A stretch of DNA of 64,000 nt. It comes from Burkholderiales bacterium (lineage in GTDB: Bacteria > Pseudomonadota > Gammaproteobacteria > Burkholderiales > SG8-41). The number at the start of each line of letters is the position of its first letter. Position 1 is the first letter of the stretch. The stretch lies in contig JAUXMZ010000012.1 of NCBI GenBank assembly GCA_030683105.1, forward strand, positions 1-64,000, given 5' to 3'. Both the position numbers and the translations under genes were made by a program. Below are positions 51,473-61,626 of the stretch, piece by piece. Under the pieces are notes generated by a model, which was not told the DNA's origin, ran no database searches, and was given only the letters and a program-made list of their open reading frames with translations.

Positions 51473-52465
51473 CTACTCGTATAGCTTGTCGCGGGTCTTG
51501 CCCCGGAACACGCGGTAAGAAAAAACAGTGTAGCCTATGATGAATGGCAGCACGATCAGCGCGCCGACGAGGACCACCTTGAGAGATGAGGGATGTGCGG
51601 CTGCCTCCCAGATCGTGATCCGGTCCATGACGACGTAGGGGAACAGGCTGTAGGCAAGGCCGAGGAAGGCGAGCACGTAGATTGCCACGGTGCCCGCGAA
51701 AGGTCCCCATTCGGGCGCCGGTTCGCCTTTTTTCAACTTCCCGGTGAGCCGCCATACCCACAACCACGCCGCCGCGCTTGCGAGCGGCAGCAGCATGAGT
51801 TCAAGCGTGCGCGGAAAATCGAACCACTTGTCGCGCACGGTTTCGCTGGCAAGCGGGGTGGCCACGCTCACCAGCGCCACGCCCAGCGCGACCCACATCA
51901 GACCCCAGCGCGTCCAGTCAAGCGCTTTTTTCTGCAACGCGCCTTCGGTGCGCAGAATCAGCCACGTTGCGCCGAGCAGCACGTAACCGCCGCACAGGCC
52001 CCCGGCAACGAGAAGCGAGAACATGAAGTAACCGAAGCCTGAGCCGAAACCGGTGATATAGCTGCCGAGCATCATGCCCTGCGCAAGCGAAGCGATGAAC
52101 GAACCGAACCAGAACAGCCAGTTCCACAGTTCTCGATGCCAGCCTTCGGCCTTGATGCGGAATTCGAAGGCGACGCCGCGCAGCATCAAGCCGATCAACA
52201 TCGCCACCACGGGCAGGTAGAGCGCGACGAGGATGACGCCGTGGGCCACCGGGAAGGCGACCAGCAGCAACCCGACGCCCAATACCAGCCAGGTTTCGTT
52301 CGCGTCCCAGAACGGGCCGATGGAGGCGACCATGATGCTTTGTTCGTGTTCGTCGGCCGCCGGCATCAGCATGCCGACGCCGAGGTCATAACCATCGAGC
52401 ACGACATAGGCGAGCACCGCGGCGCCCATGAGGAAGGCAAAAATGACGGGCAGGTCCAGCGTCAT
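51473..52465 (-). CDS. cydB: cytochrome bd-type quinol oxidase subunit II
   Basis: A 330-residue CydB with about eight membrane segments: FLMGAAVLAYVVLDGYDLGVGML and PFWDANETWLVLG are diagnostic. With CydA it forms the high-affinity (or cyanide-insensitive) bd oxidase that reduces oxygen from quinol. Its ATG overlaps the cydA stop by four bases. The frame upstream of 52465 is inside cydA and is rejected. Confidence 0.96.
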   Translation of the reverse strand: MTLDLPVIFAFLMGAAVLAYVVLDGYDLGVGMLMPAADEHEQSIMVASIGPFWDANETWLVLGVGLLLVAFPVAHGVILVALYLPVVAMLIGLMLRGVAFEFRIKAEGWHRELWNWLFWFGSFIASLAQGMMLGSYITGFGSGFGYFMFSLLVAGGLCGGYVLLGATWLILRTEGALQKKALDWTRWGLMWVALGVALVSVATPLASETVRDKWFDFPRTLELMLLPLASAAAWLWVWRLTGKLKKGEPAPEWGPFAGTVAIYVLAFLGLAYSLFPYVVMDRITIWEAAAHPSSLKVVLVGALIVLPFIIGYTVFSYRVFRGKTRDKLYE

Positions 52466-53811
52466 CCGCGTACCTTTTGTGTAGTGTCCTGGCGGAGCAG
52501 GGCATGGCCATCGCCCTTGCCGGCAAGATGCGTCATCACGACCATGTACGCCACCAGCATCAAGCCGTAGGTCACGACATATCCGGTGAGGCTGGCGCCG
52601 AGTTTTGCCTCGCCGACCGGTCCCACGGCGTCTGCGGTCCTGAGCAGGCCCGTGACAAGCCAGGGCTGGCGGCCGATTTCCGTAACCATCCATCCGGCCA
52701 GGGTCGCGATCCAGCCCGAAAACGTGGAGGCGGCGAAGGCCCACAGCAGCCATTTCGAAGGCAGGACCCGGTTTTTCGTCTTCCATGCGCCGAACCATGA
52801 CAGCGCCAGCATCAGCACGCCCATGCCGACCATGATCCGGAACGAGTAGAAGACCGGCGCCACCGGCGCTGTGTCCGGCGCAAAGGCGTCGAGGCCTTTA
52901 AGTTCGGCATCGGCATCGTGTTTCAGGAGCAGGCTCGCCATTTTCGGAATTTCGATCGAAAAATCATTGCGTTTCTGCGCTTCATTCGGGATCGCGAACA
53001 ACACCAGCGGCGCGCCGCGCTCGGTTTTCCAGATCGCTTCAATGGCGGCTATCTTGGCCGGTTGGTGTTCGAGGGTATTCAGACCGTGCATGTCGCCGAC
53101 CAGGATCTGCAGCGGCGCGAGGAACGCCGCCAGCACGATGCCGGTGCGCAGAGTCTTGAACGCGGCGGCATCCTCCGCAGACTTGAGCAGGCGCCACGCC
53201 GAGAGGCCCGTGACCACGAACGCCGCGGTGAGCCCCGATGCGAGCATCATGTGCGTGAAGCGGTAGGGAAACGAAGGATTGAAGATCACCTGCCACCAGT
53301 CGCCGGCTATGATCTGGCCGTCTATGGCATAAGCATACCCGGCAGGGGTCTGCATCCAGGAATTGAGCGCGAGGATCCAGAAAGCGGAAAGCGAAGTGCC
53401 GACGGCGACCAGAACGGTTGAAGTCAGATGCATCCAGCCCGGCACCCTGTTCATGCCGAACAGCATGACGCCAAGAAACGTCGCTTCGAGGAAAAATGCA
53501 GTGAGCACTTCGAATGCGAGCAAAGGACCGGCGACGTTGCCAACGTGGTTCATGTATCCGGGCCAGTTGGTGCCGAATTGGAACGACATGACGATGCCCG
53601 TCACCACGCCCATCGCGAAGGTGAGCGCGAAGACCTTGAGCCAAAGCTTGTAGGTTGCCAGCCACGCCGCCTCGCCGGTTCGCGCATATTGCGCGCGGAA
53701 ATAAACGAGAATCCAGGCGAGCCCGATGGTGATGGTCGGGAACAGGATGTGAAACGCGATGTTCAGCCCGAACTGGACCCGCGCCATGATCAGTGCATCG
53801 CCGGCTTCCAT
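52462..53811 (-). CDS. cydA: cytochrome bd-type quinol oxidase subunit I
   Basis: A 449-residue CydA: the heme ligand region FHILFPTITIGLAW, a second His in FTHMMLASG, the GRQPW quinol-loop signature (WMVTEIGRQPWLVTGLLRT) and the Q-loop end. The shorter length and Q-loop resemble cyanide-insensitive (CIO) forms. AAGGAGA lies upstream of ATG 53811. Direct repeats upstream are noted separately. Confidence 0.96.
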   Translation of the reverse strand: MEAGDALIMARVQFGLNIAFHILFPTITIGLAWILVYFRAQYARTGEAAWLATYKLWLKVFALTFAMGVVTGIVMSFQFGTNWPGYMNHVGNVAGPLLAFEVLTAFFLEATFLGVMLFGMNRVPGWMHLTSTVLVAVGTSLSAFWILALNSWMQTPAGYAYAIDGQIIAGDWWQVIFNPSFPYRFTHMMLASGLTAAFVVTGLSAWRLLKSAEDAAAFKTLRTGIVLAAFLAPLQILVGDMHGLNTLEHQPAKIAAIEAIWKTERGAPLVLFAIPNEAQKRNDFSIEIPKMASLLLKHDADAELKGLDAFAPDTAPVAPVFYSFRIMVGMGVLMLALSWFGAWKTKNRVLPSKWLLWAFAASTFSGWIATLAGWMVTEIGRQPWLVTGLLRTADAVGPVGEAKLGASLTGYVVTYGLMLVAYMVVMTHLAGKGDGHALLRQDTTQKVRG

Positions 53812-53888
53812 GATTTTCCGATTCTCCTTTCTCAGGGCTGCTGGGCGCAAGCCGGGGAAGGCAATGGAGCGGAACCGATAAAACTACA

Positions 53889-53929
53889 CTGTTAACTCTA
53901 TAACCGGCAAGGCTACACAGTTAACTCTA
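53889..53929. promoter_or_regulatory. paired GTTAACTCTA direct repeats upstream of cydAB
   Basis: CTACACTGTTAACTCTAT and CTACACAGTTAACTCTAT lie 29 bases apart, about 80-120 bases before cydA. Such spacing, close to three helical turns, is typical of tandem activator or repressor sites. The same core is found at 34827-34837. Confidence 0.55.
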
Positions 53930-53996
53930 TTAGAGTATTCTAATTTAACACAAATATCAGCAACCAGCGACCGAGCCGCAAGAAATCCAAGAACCT

Positions 53997-54025
53997 CTTG
54001 AAACTGCGGAGCTTATCCCCATTTA
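53997..54025 (+). promoter_or_regulatory. sigma-32-type heat-shock promoter of clpB
   Basis: CTTGAAA (53997-54003) and CCCCATTTA (54017-54025) are separated by 13 bases, matching the sigma-32 consensus CTTGAAA-N13-15-CCCCATnT almost exactly, and end 28 bases before the clpB ATG. Confidence 0.88.
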
Positions 54026-54052
54026 AATATCAACTTTGATCAGGATAAATCC

Positions 54053-56632
<2,580 letters not shown>

Positions 56633-56644
56633 GTCTTGCTACGT

Positions 56645-59600
56645 TCAGGCGCTGCGGCTAATCAGCGGCCGCTTTCCCCTCAGTAGCGCTGCCGCTTCAT
56701 TTTCCGGCACCGGCTTGCTGAAATAGTATCCTTGGGCATCGTCACAGTGGCGAGATCGCAGGAAGCTGTATTGCGCTTCGGTTTCCACGCCTTCCGCGAT
56801 CACGCTCATGTTCAGGGTGTGCGCCATGGCGATCAACGCCGTGACAATGGCCATGTCTGACGGTACGTTGGGGATGTCCTTGACGAAGATGCGGTCTATC
56901 TTGAGGCTGTCGATGGGGAAGTGCTTGAGGTGAGCGAGTGCCGAATAGCCGGTGCCAAAATCGTCTATCGCGATGCGCACCCCCATGTCCTTGAGTTGCC
57001 GGATGATCATTATTGCGCGTTCCGGATCGCGCATGACGGTGCTCTCGGTGATCTCCAGTTCTACCAGGCTGAGGTCGACGCTGCTCTGGCGCAGGGAGTG
57101 CATGACCTCCTGCAGCAGATTCTCGTTAGTGAACTGCCGCGGCGAAAGATTGACGGCCATGCGCACAGGCTGCAACCCCTGGGCCATCCAGTTACGTTGC
57201 GCGGCACAAGCGGTGTGCAGCACCCACTCGCCTATGGGCACAATCAATCCGGTCTCCTCGGCGATCTGGATGAATTTTCCTGGCGGCATCAGGCCGAATT
57301 CGGGATGCTGCCAGCGCACCAGAGCCTCCATGCCGGTGATGGTGCCGGTCATGACATCGATCTGGGGCTGATAGTGCAGCACCAGTTCCTCACGCTCCAG
57401 GGCGTAGCGTAACCCGGATTCCAGGGACAGCCGTTCCTCGGAATGCGTATTCATCTGTGCCGAGTAGAACTGGAAGGCGTTACGCCCCTGGTCCTTGGCG
57501 CGATACATGGCAATGTCGGCGTTCTTGAGCAGCGTAGACGCGTCCAGACCGTCATCCGGATAAGCGCTGATGCCGATGCTGGCGGTAACATGAAACTCCC
57601 GGCCTGAAAGCATGTACCCCTTGCTCAGGGTGGAGATCAGTTTTTGCGCCAGGCTGCCCAGCGAGACTGGCGTATTGATTTCCTCGGCCAGCACCACGAA
57701 TTCATCGCCACCCTGCCTGCATACGGAATCTCCTTCCCGCAGGCAGTCGGTAAGTCGCCGCGCCACCTCAATGAGCAACTGGTCGCCGGCATCGTGGCCC
57801 AGGGTGTCGTTGATGTTCTTGAACCGGTCGAGATCGAGGAACATGACGGCAAGACGCCTGTCATAACGCTTGGCCTGCGCGACGGCATGCCCCAGCCGTT
57901 CATTGAACAGCACGCGGTTGGGCAGACCGGTAAGGGCGTCGTGGGTGGCGATAAACTTGACCGCGTCTTCCGCCTTTTGCCGCACCATGTACTGACCGAT
58001 CTGGCTGCCTATCGACCGCGCAATACGCAGCATGGCGTCGTCGGGGGGGCGTACCTCGCGGTGAAAGAATTCCATGACGCCCAGGATTTCATTTCCCACC
58101 ATCAAAGGGAAGGCGATCGCGCCATGCAAACCGGCTTTGGCGACCAGGGGAGCGCGGACAAATCCCCGCTCGAGCGCGATATCCGTAATCCAGACCGGTT
58201 GCCCGCTTGAGAACGCAGCTCGCACCAGTCCTGCACCGGATTTTTTGGTGTGGGTGGTGCGCCCTAAGCTGGTGAAGATGAAATCCCTGATTTCAGGCAC
58301 ATCGATACTCCAGCATTCGCGGCAGTACAGCATTTGCGTCTCGGCAACCCATTCCCAGCGCGAGCCGCATTGCCAGTCCAGGGTCTCGCATATGGTCTGG
58401 ATGATCCTGAGAACGGCTTCATTCAGAGTTTCCGCTTCGGCGAGCACGCGGGTCACGGCGTGTTCCATACTCTGCCGCTTCTCGGTCATCTTGCGGTCGG
58501 TGATGTCTTCGACGACGCTGACCAGGTACTCGGGTCGGCCTTCCTTGTCGTGAGCGACTGATATGGTGCGCCGTGCCCAGACCAGATGTCCGTTCTTGTG
58601 GATGAAACGCTTTTCGGTGCTGGCAGTCTTCAAAATGTTGGCAGATATCTGACTGCGAAATTGCGCGCCCTGGCCATAATCTTCGGGGTGGGTGATTTCC
58701 TTTATGCTTGTCCCGATGAGTTCGTCTTTGCTGTAACCGAGCATGTCAAAAAATTTCTGGTTGGCATGCCGGAGTATGCCGTCCAGGTCCACGCGGGTAA
58801 TGCCGACGGCGGCATTGTCGAAAATCGCCTGATAACGCTGTTCAGCCTGTTTACGCTTGGTGATGTCGATGATGGTGCCGATCAGGCCGCTGACCTTGCC
58901 ATCCGTGCCGGTGAAAGTGGCTTTGCAGTAAATCGCGTCATGCCGCAAGCCATCCGGCGTGGTGATAAGGGTTTCATAAACCTGGCGACCGGGGTTATCC
59001 CACAGCACCTGGTCCATGGCATGCAGCCGGTCGGCCACATCTTTGTTATTCGGATACAGATCGTGCACTGTTTTGCCGATGAAAGATTCACGCGGGGTGC
59101 CGAAATACTCTTCCCAGGCCTTGTTGACGCCGAGATACCGGCCGTCGGTGCCCTTGAAAAAAATCGGATTGGGCAGCGATTCGATCAGCACCTGGGTCAT
59201 GCGCTGCGCTTCGGCGAAACGCGCTTCGCTCTTGCGCAGATCCTGGGTCATGGCAGTGGCAAGCGCGACTGCCCGGCGCTCGGCGGTAGAGAGCGCGCGG
59301 ATCAGGCCGCACAGCAGGCCGGTGCACAGCAGCCCGGCCAGCATGATGGCCCAGGGCAGGCTCCTGGCCAAGGGGATGCTGAAAGCGTGCTGCGGCGCCG
59401 CGAACGAAAGCTGCCAGACGCGCTGTCCGACGGAGAGCATGCGGCTATCCTCGAGCACCGGTCCCGTGAAATTCAGGCGCGCGTTATCCTTGTTATCAAA
59501 CAGCACCTCGGACTCGGTGCTGCCGTGGCTTGCGTTTTCGGCATAACCCAAGTCGGTGATGCGCAGTGCCATATGTTCGCCGTGCGTGCCGTGCAGGGCC

Positions 59601-60358
59601 GAACCGGCCAGTTCCCCGATAATAAAAGTGACGCTGAGCATGCCGGTAAAGGCGTCCCTGCGCTGCGCCAGCGTGATGGTCGGGGTGTTTTTCCGGTAAA
59701 GGGCGAGGCGCAGACTGCTTGCGGCCTGGCCTGCGCCGGCTTTCGCGACCAAGGTGTACTGGCCGGACGCGACGGCCAGGCCGCTGTCACGCGCACGCTC
59801 GACCGACATGCGGCGTATCGCGTCGGCCATGAGATCGAGGCCGTAGGCGTTCTCGAGGCCCCCGAAAGGCTCCAGGAAGATCAAGGGCAGGTATTCCGGC
59901 CGCGCAACATCGGACTTGATGCTGAAACCGGTATGTTCGGGGTAACGAAGGTCGGGATTCCTGCGCACCCGCTCCTCGAACGCAAGTCGGGCACTGTCGG
60001 CTACCCTGGCGGCATAACTGACGGAATGGATGCTCGGATACCGGGTGGGCAGAAGCATGTTGTCGAGGAACAAAGAAAATTCTTCGCGGGTGACGGTTTC
60101 CGATGCCATGAAAACCCCCTGCATGGCACGCAGCAGATCCTCGTAACTGGTCAGGCGGGCGAGTAGGGAGTTGGATATCCTGCGGGTCGTATTTTCGAAC
60201 TGATCGCGCGCATCCTTTTCCAGCAGGGCCTGGGTGAACTGGGACGCAGTGGCGGTCAATATGATGCCAAGCACCATGATCAGCCACACGATCACGTTGT
60301 TGGTGACCGCGGTTTTAGTTCGAGTCTGGGCGGGGCTGTCTGGGATGTCGCTGGTCAT
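56645..60358 (-). CDS. CHASE-PAS-PAS-GAF-GGDEF-EAL membrane signalling protein
   Basis: About 1237 residues. N-terminal membrane helix (about 18-38), a periplasmic CHASE domain (about 75-300), a second helix (about 325-355; PWAIMLAGLLCTGLLCGL), two PAS domains (about 390-510 and 520-640), GAF (about 650-795), GGDEF with an intact signature (GGDEFVVLAEE) and EAL with GMEALVRWQHPEFG and DDFGTGYSALAHL. It likely senses an extracellular cue and changes c-di-GMP. Starts at ATG 60358 or 60406 are both possible; the much longer frame to 60886 overlaps the lipocalin gene and is rejected. Confidence 0.92.
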   Translation of the reverse strand: MTSDIPDSPAQTRTKTAVTNNVIVWLIMVLGIILTATASQFTQALLEKDARDQFENTTRRISNSLLARLTSYEDLLRAMQGVFMASETVTREEFSLFLDNMLLPTRYPSIHSVSYAARVADSARLAFEERVRRNPDLRYPEHTGFSIKSDVARPEYLPLIFLEPFGGLENAYGLDLMADAIRRMSVERARDSGLAVASGQYTLVAKAGAGQAASSLRLALYRKNTPTITLAQRRDAFTGMLSVTFIIGELAGSALHGTHGEHMALRITDLGYAENASHGSTESEVLFDNKDNARLNFTGPVLEDSRMLSVGQRVWQLSFAAPQHAFSIPLARSLPWAIMLAGLLCTGLLCGLIRALSTAERRAVALATAMTQDLRKSEARFAEAQRMTQVLIESLPNPIFFKGTDGRYLGVNKAWEEYFGTPRESFIGKTVHDLYPNNKDVADRLHAMDQVLWDNPGRQVYETLITTPDGLRHDAIYCKATFTGTDGKVSGLIGTIIDITKRKQAEQRYQAIFDNAAVGITRVDLDGILRHANQKFFDMLGYSKDELIGTSIKEITHPEDYGQGAQFRSQISANILKTASTEKRFIHKNGHLVWARRTISVAHDKEGRPEYLVSVVEDITDRKMTEKRQSMEHAVTRVLAEAETLNEAVLRIIQTICETLDWQCGSRWEWVAETQMLYCRECWSIDVPEIRDFIFTSLGRTTHTKKSGAGLVRAAFSSGQPVWITDIALERGFVRAPLVAKAGLHGAIAFPLMVGNEILGVMEFFHREVRPPDDAMLRIARSIGSQIGQYMVRQKAEDAVKFIATHDALTGLPNRVLFNERLGHAVAQAKRYDRRLAVMFLDLDRFKNINDTLGHDAGDQLLIEVARRLTDCLREGDSVCRQGGDEFVVLAEEINTPVSLGSLAQKLISTLSKGYMLSGREFHVTASIGISAYPDDGLDASTLLKNADIAMYRAKDQGRNAFQFYSAQMNTHSEERLSLESGLRYALEREELVLHYQPQIDVMTGTITGMEALVRWQHPEFGLMPPGKFIQIAEETGLIVPIGEWVLHTACAAQRNWMAQGLQPVRMAVNLSPRQFTNENLLQEVMHSLRQSSVDLSLVELEITESTVMRDPERAIMIIRQLKDMGVRIAIDDFGTGYSALAHLKHFPIDSLKIDRIFVKDIPNVPSDMAIVTALIAMAHTLNMSVIAEGVETEAQYSFLRSRHCDDAQGYYFSKPVPENEAAALLRGKRPLISRSA

Positions 60359-60444
60359 GTGCTTGAACTGGAACCGAACTTTCTGGTTTATTCTTTCCGC
60401 TAACATAGCACAGGCTGCTTGATCTTGAGGGGCCGGCAGTCTGA

Positions 60445-61605
60445 CTATATCTGCATCGGGCGCCAATAGCCTGTCATTTCCAGGTAACCGGATCCTGCTG
60501 GTTTGCCATGTTGCAGCGCACGAACCGCACCTTCCCAGTAGATCGTGCCGGTGGAAAGGCGCGTATCGTATTCCTGATCGTCCATCAGCGGCTCGATCTC
60601 GAATGCCAGGGCGCCGGCGCTGATGTGCCATGAAACCGGATAGGCGGTGCCGGTGCGCGGCGAGCGCCACTCGCGGCGCGGCGTGAAGACGACATCCTGC
60701 ACGCCCAGGGTGCGGGTTACCCCATCCGGGCTGCGATAGGAGCCGCCCGCCCAGAATCTGCCGCCTTGGCGGTCGCGCATGCGAAACGCCATCAATGCGC
60801 CGCCGTTGGCAAGGTTGATGCCGATCCAGTCCCAGCCTGTTGCGTCCTTGTCCATGTAGCGGGACGACCACTCGTGGTCCAGCCATGCGCTGCCGGAGAT
60901 GGATTGCGCTTTACCGTTGCGGGTCAATGCGCCGTTAACCTTGAGCTGGGGCAGGCTGTAATAATAGCTGGCCGATTCCGGATCGGGGCCTTTGCGGCTG
61001 TAGCCATTCACGCCCTGCAGCAGTGGGGGTTGGGTCGCTGCAAACGTGAAATCGAACTGGAAGTCGCGGGCGGAGATGCTTGCACGGTAGCCCGGCCCGA
61101 CCTGATGCAACGTCCAGCCGTCTATCCAGACCTCGAGCCGGTCCCGGCTCGCGCCGGCAAGTCCCAATCCGGCGCGTGCCACGCGCTGGTCGTGTCGCAG
61201 CCTGCCGAAAGCCGGGTCGCTCAGCGCGGCGTGCGCAATCAGGATCTGCCGCGGCGCGAAAGCACTCGGGTTCACATCGTCCAATCTAAGCCGGGCGCGA
61301 AAAAAAGTAATCTGGAAGCCAAGTTTTGTGCCGTCGGGAACATCGAGCCAGCCGGTCAGGTACCACCACTCTGTACGGAATCCGGGATGGCTGCCTTCGT
61401 CACGCGGGAACCGCAACTGGTATCCCGGCACCACTGGTGCGAACTGTGACTGGTACCCCTCAAGAGGGTATTGAAAAGAATGACTGGTAACTGGTGATTG
61501 GTTGCTGGTGACTTGCGCGAAAGTTCTTGGCGCGACAAATGCACCCGCCAGCCACGCCAGCATGCGCCGTCTCTTGAATACGGGTTTTATCCCTTCACTC
61601 TTCAC
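60445..61605 (-). CDS. CrtC/AttH-like lipocalin-domain exported protein
   Basis: About 386 residues. The family pattern is seen in FRTEWWYLTGWL, GFQITFFRARLR, GSAWLDHEWSS and WDWIGINLANGGALMAFRMRD (residues about 268-288), and YWEGAVRAL near the end. It has a Tat-like lead (KRRRMLAWLAGAFVAPRTFAQ within residues 11-31). Members partner FtsX-type ABC transporters, as the next gene upstream does. The GTG start at 61605 lies inside a GTGAAGGG repeat; ATG 61563 would lose the twin arginines. Confidence 0.87.
   Translation of the reverse strand: MKSEGIKPVFKRRRMLAWLAGAFVAPRTFAQVTSNQSPVTSHSFQYPLEGYQSQFAPVVPGYQLRFPRDEGSHPGFRTEWWYLTGWLDVPDGTKLGFQITFFRARLRLDDVNPSAFAPRQILIAHAALSDPAFGRLRHDQRVARAGLGLAGASRDRLEVWIDGWTLHQVGPGYRASISARDFQFDFTFAATQPPLLQGVNGYSRKGPDPESASYYYSLPQLKVNGALTRNGKAQSISGSAWLDHEWSSRYMDKDATGWDWIGINLANGGALMAFRMRDRQGGRFWAGGSYRSPDGVTRTLGVQDVVFTPRREWRSPRTGTAYPVSWHISAGALAFEIEPLMDDQEYDTRLSTGTIYWEGAVRALQHGKPAGSGYLEMTGYWRPMQI
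61482..61513. repeat. ACTGGTnACTGGT-type tandem repeat within the lipocalin gene lead
   Basis: ACTGGTAACTGGTGATTGG and GCTGGTGACT run as short tandem units inside the coding sequence for the segment QVTSNQSPVTSHSF, just after the signal peptide. It resembles intergenic repeats absorbed into a non-critical linker. Confidence 0.5.
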
Positions 61606-61620
61606 CCTTCACCCTTCACC
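61591..61620. repeat. GTGAAGGG-type tandem repeat (family C variant)
   Basis: On the minus strand GGTGAAGGGTGAAGGGTGAAG then AGTGAAGGG, in the short gap before and across the start of the lipocalin gene; it provides the GTG start and ribosome-site-like GAAGGG. Shares wording with family C. Confidence 0.55.
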
Positions 61621-61626
61621 TAAAAA

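Noticed and set aside
54035..54048. FNR box before clpB (TTGATCAGGATAAA)
   Set aside because: Only the left half matches TTGAT-N4-ATCAA, and it overlaps the region between the heat-shock promoter and the ATG.
58586..60166. 526-codon plus-strand frame
   Set aside because: Lies wholly antisense to the CHASE/PAS/GGDEF/EAL gene and shows no recognisable domain.
60359..60886. N-terminal extension of the CHASE/GGDEF/EAL protein
   Set aside because: The added 176 residues lie inside the lipocalin gene in another frame, are Arg/Pro-rich and do not precede a normal membrane helix.
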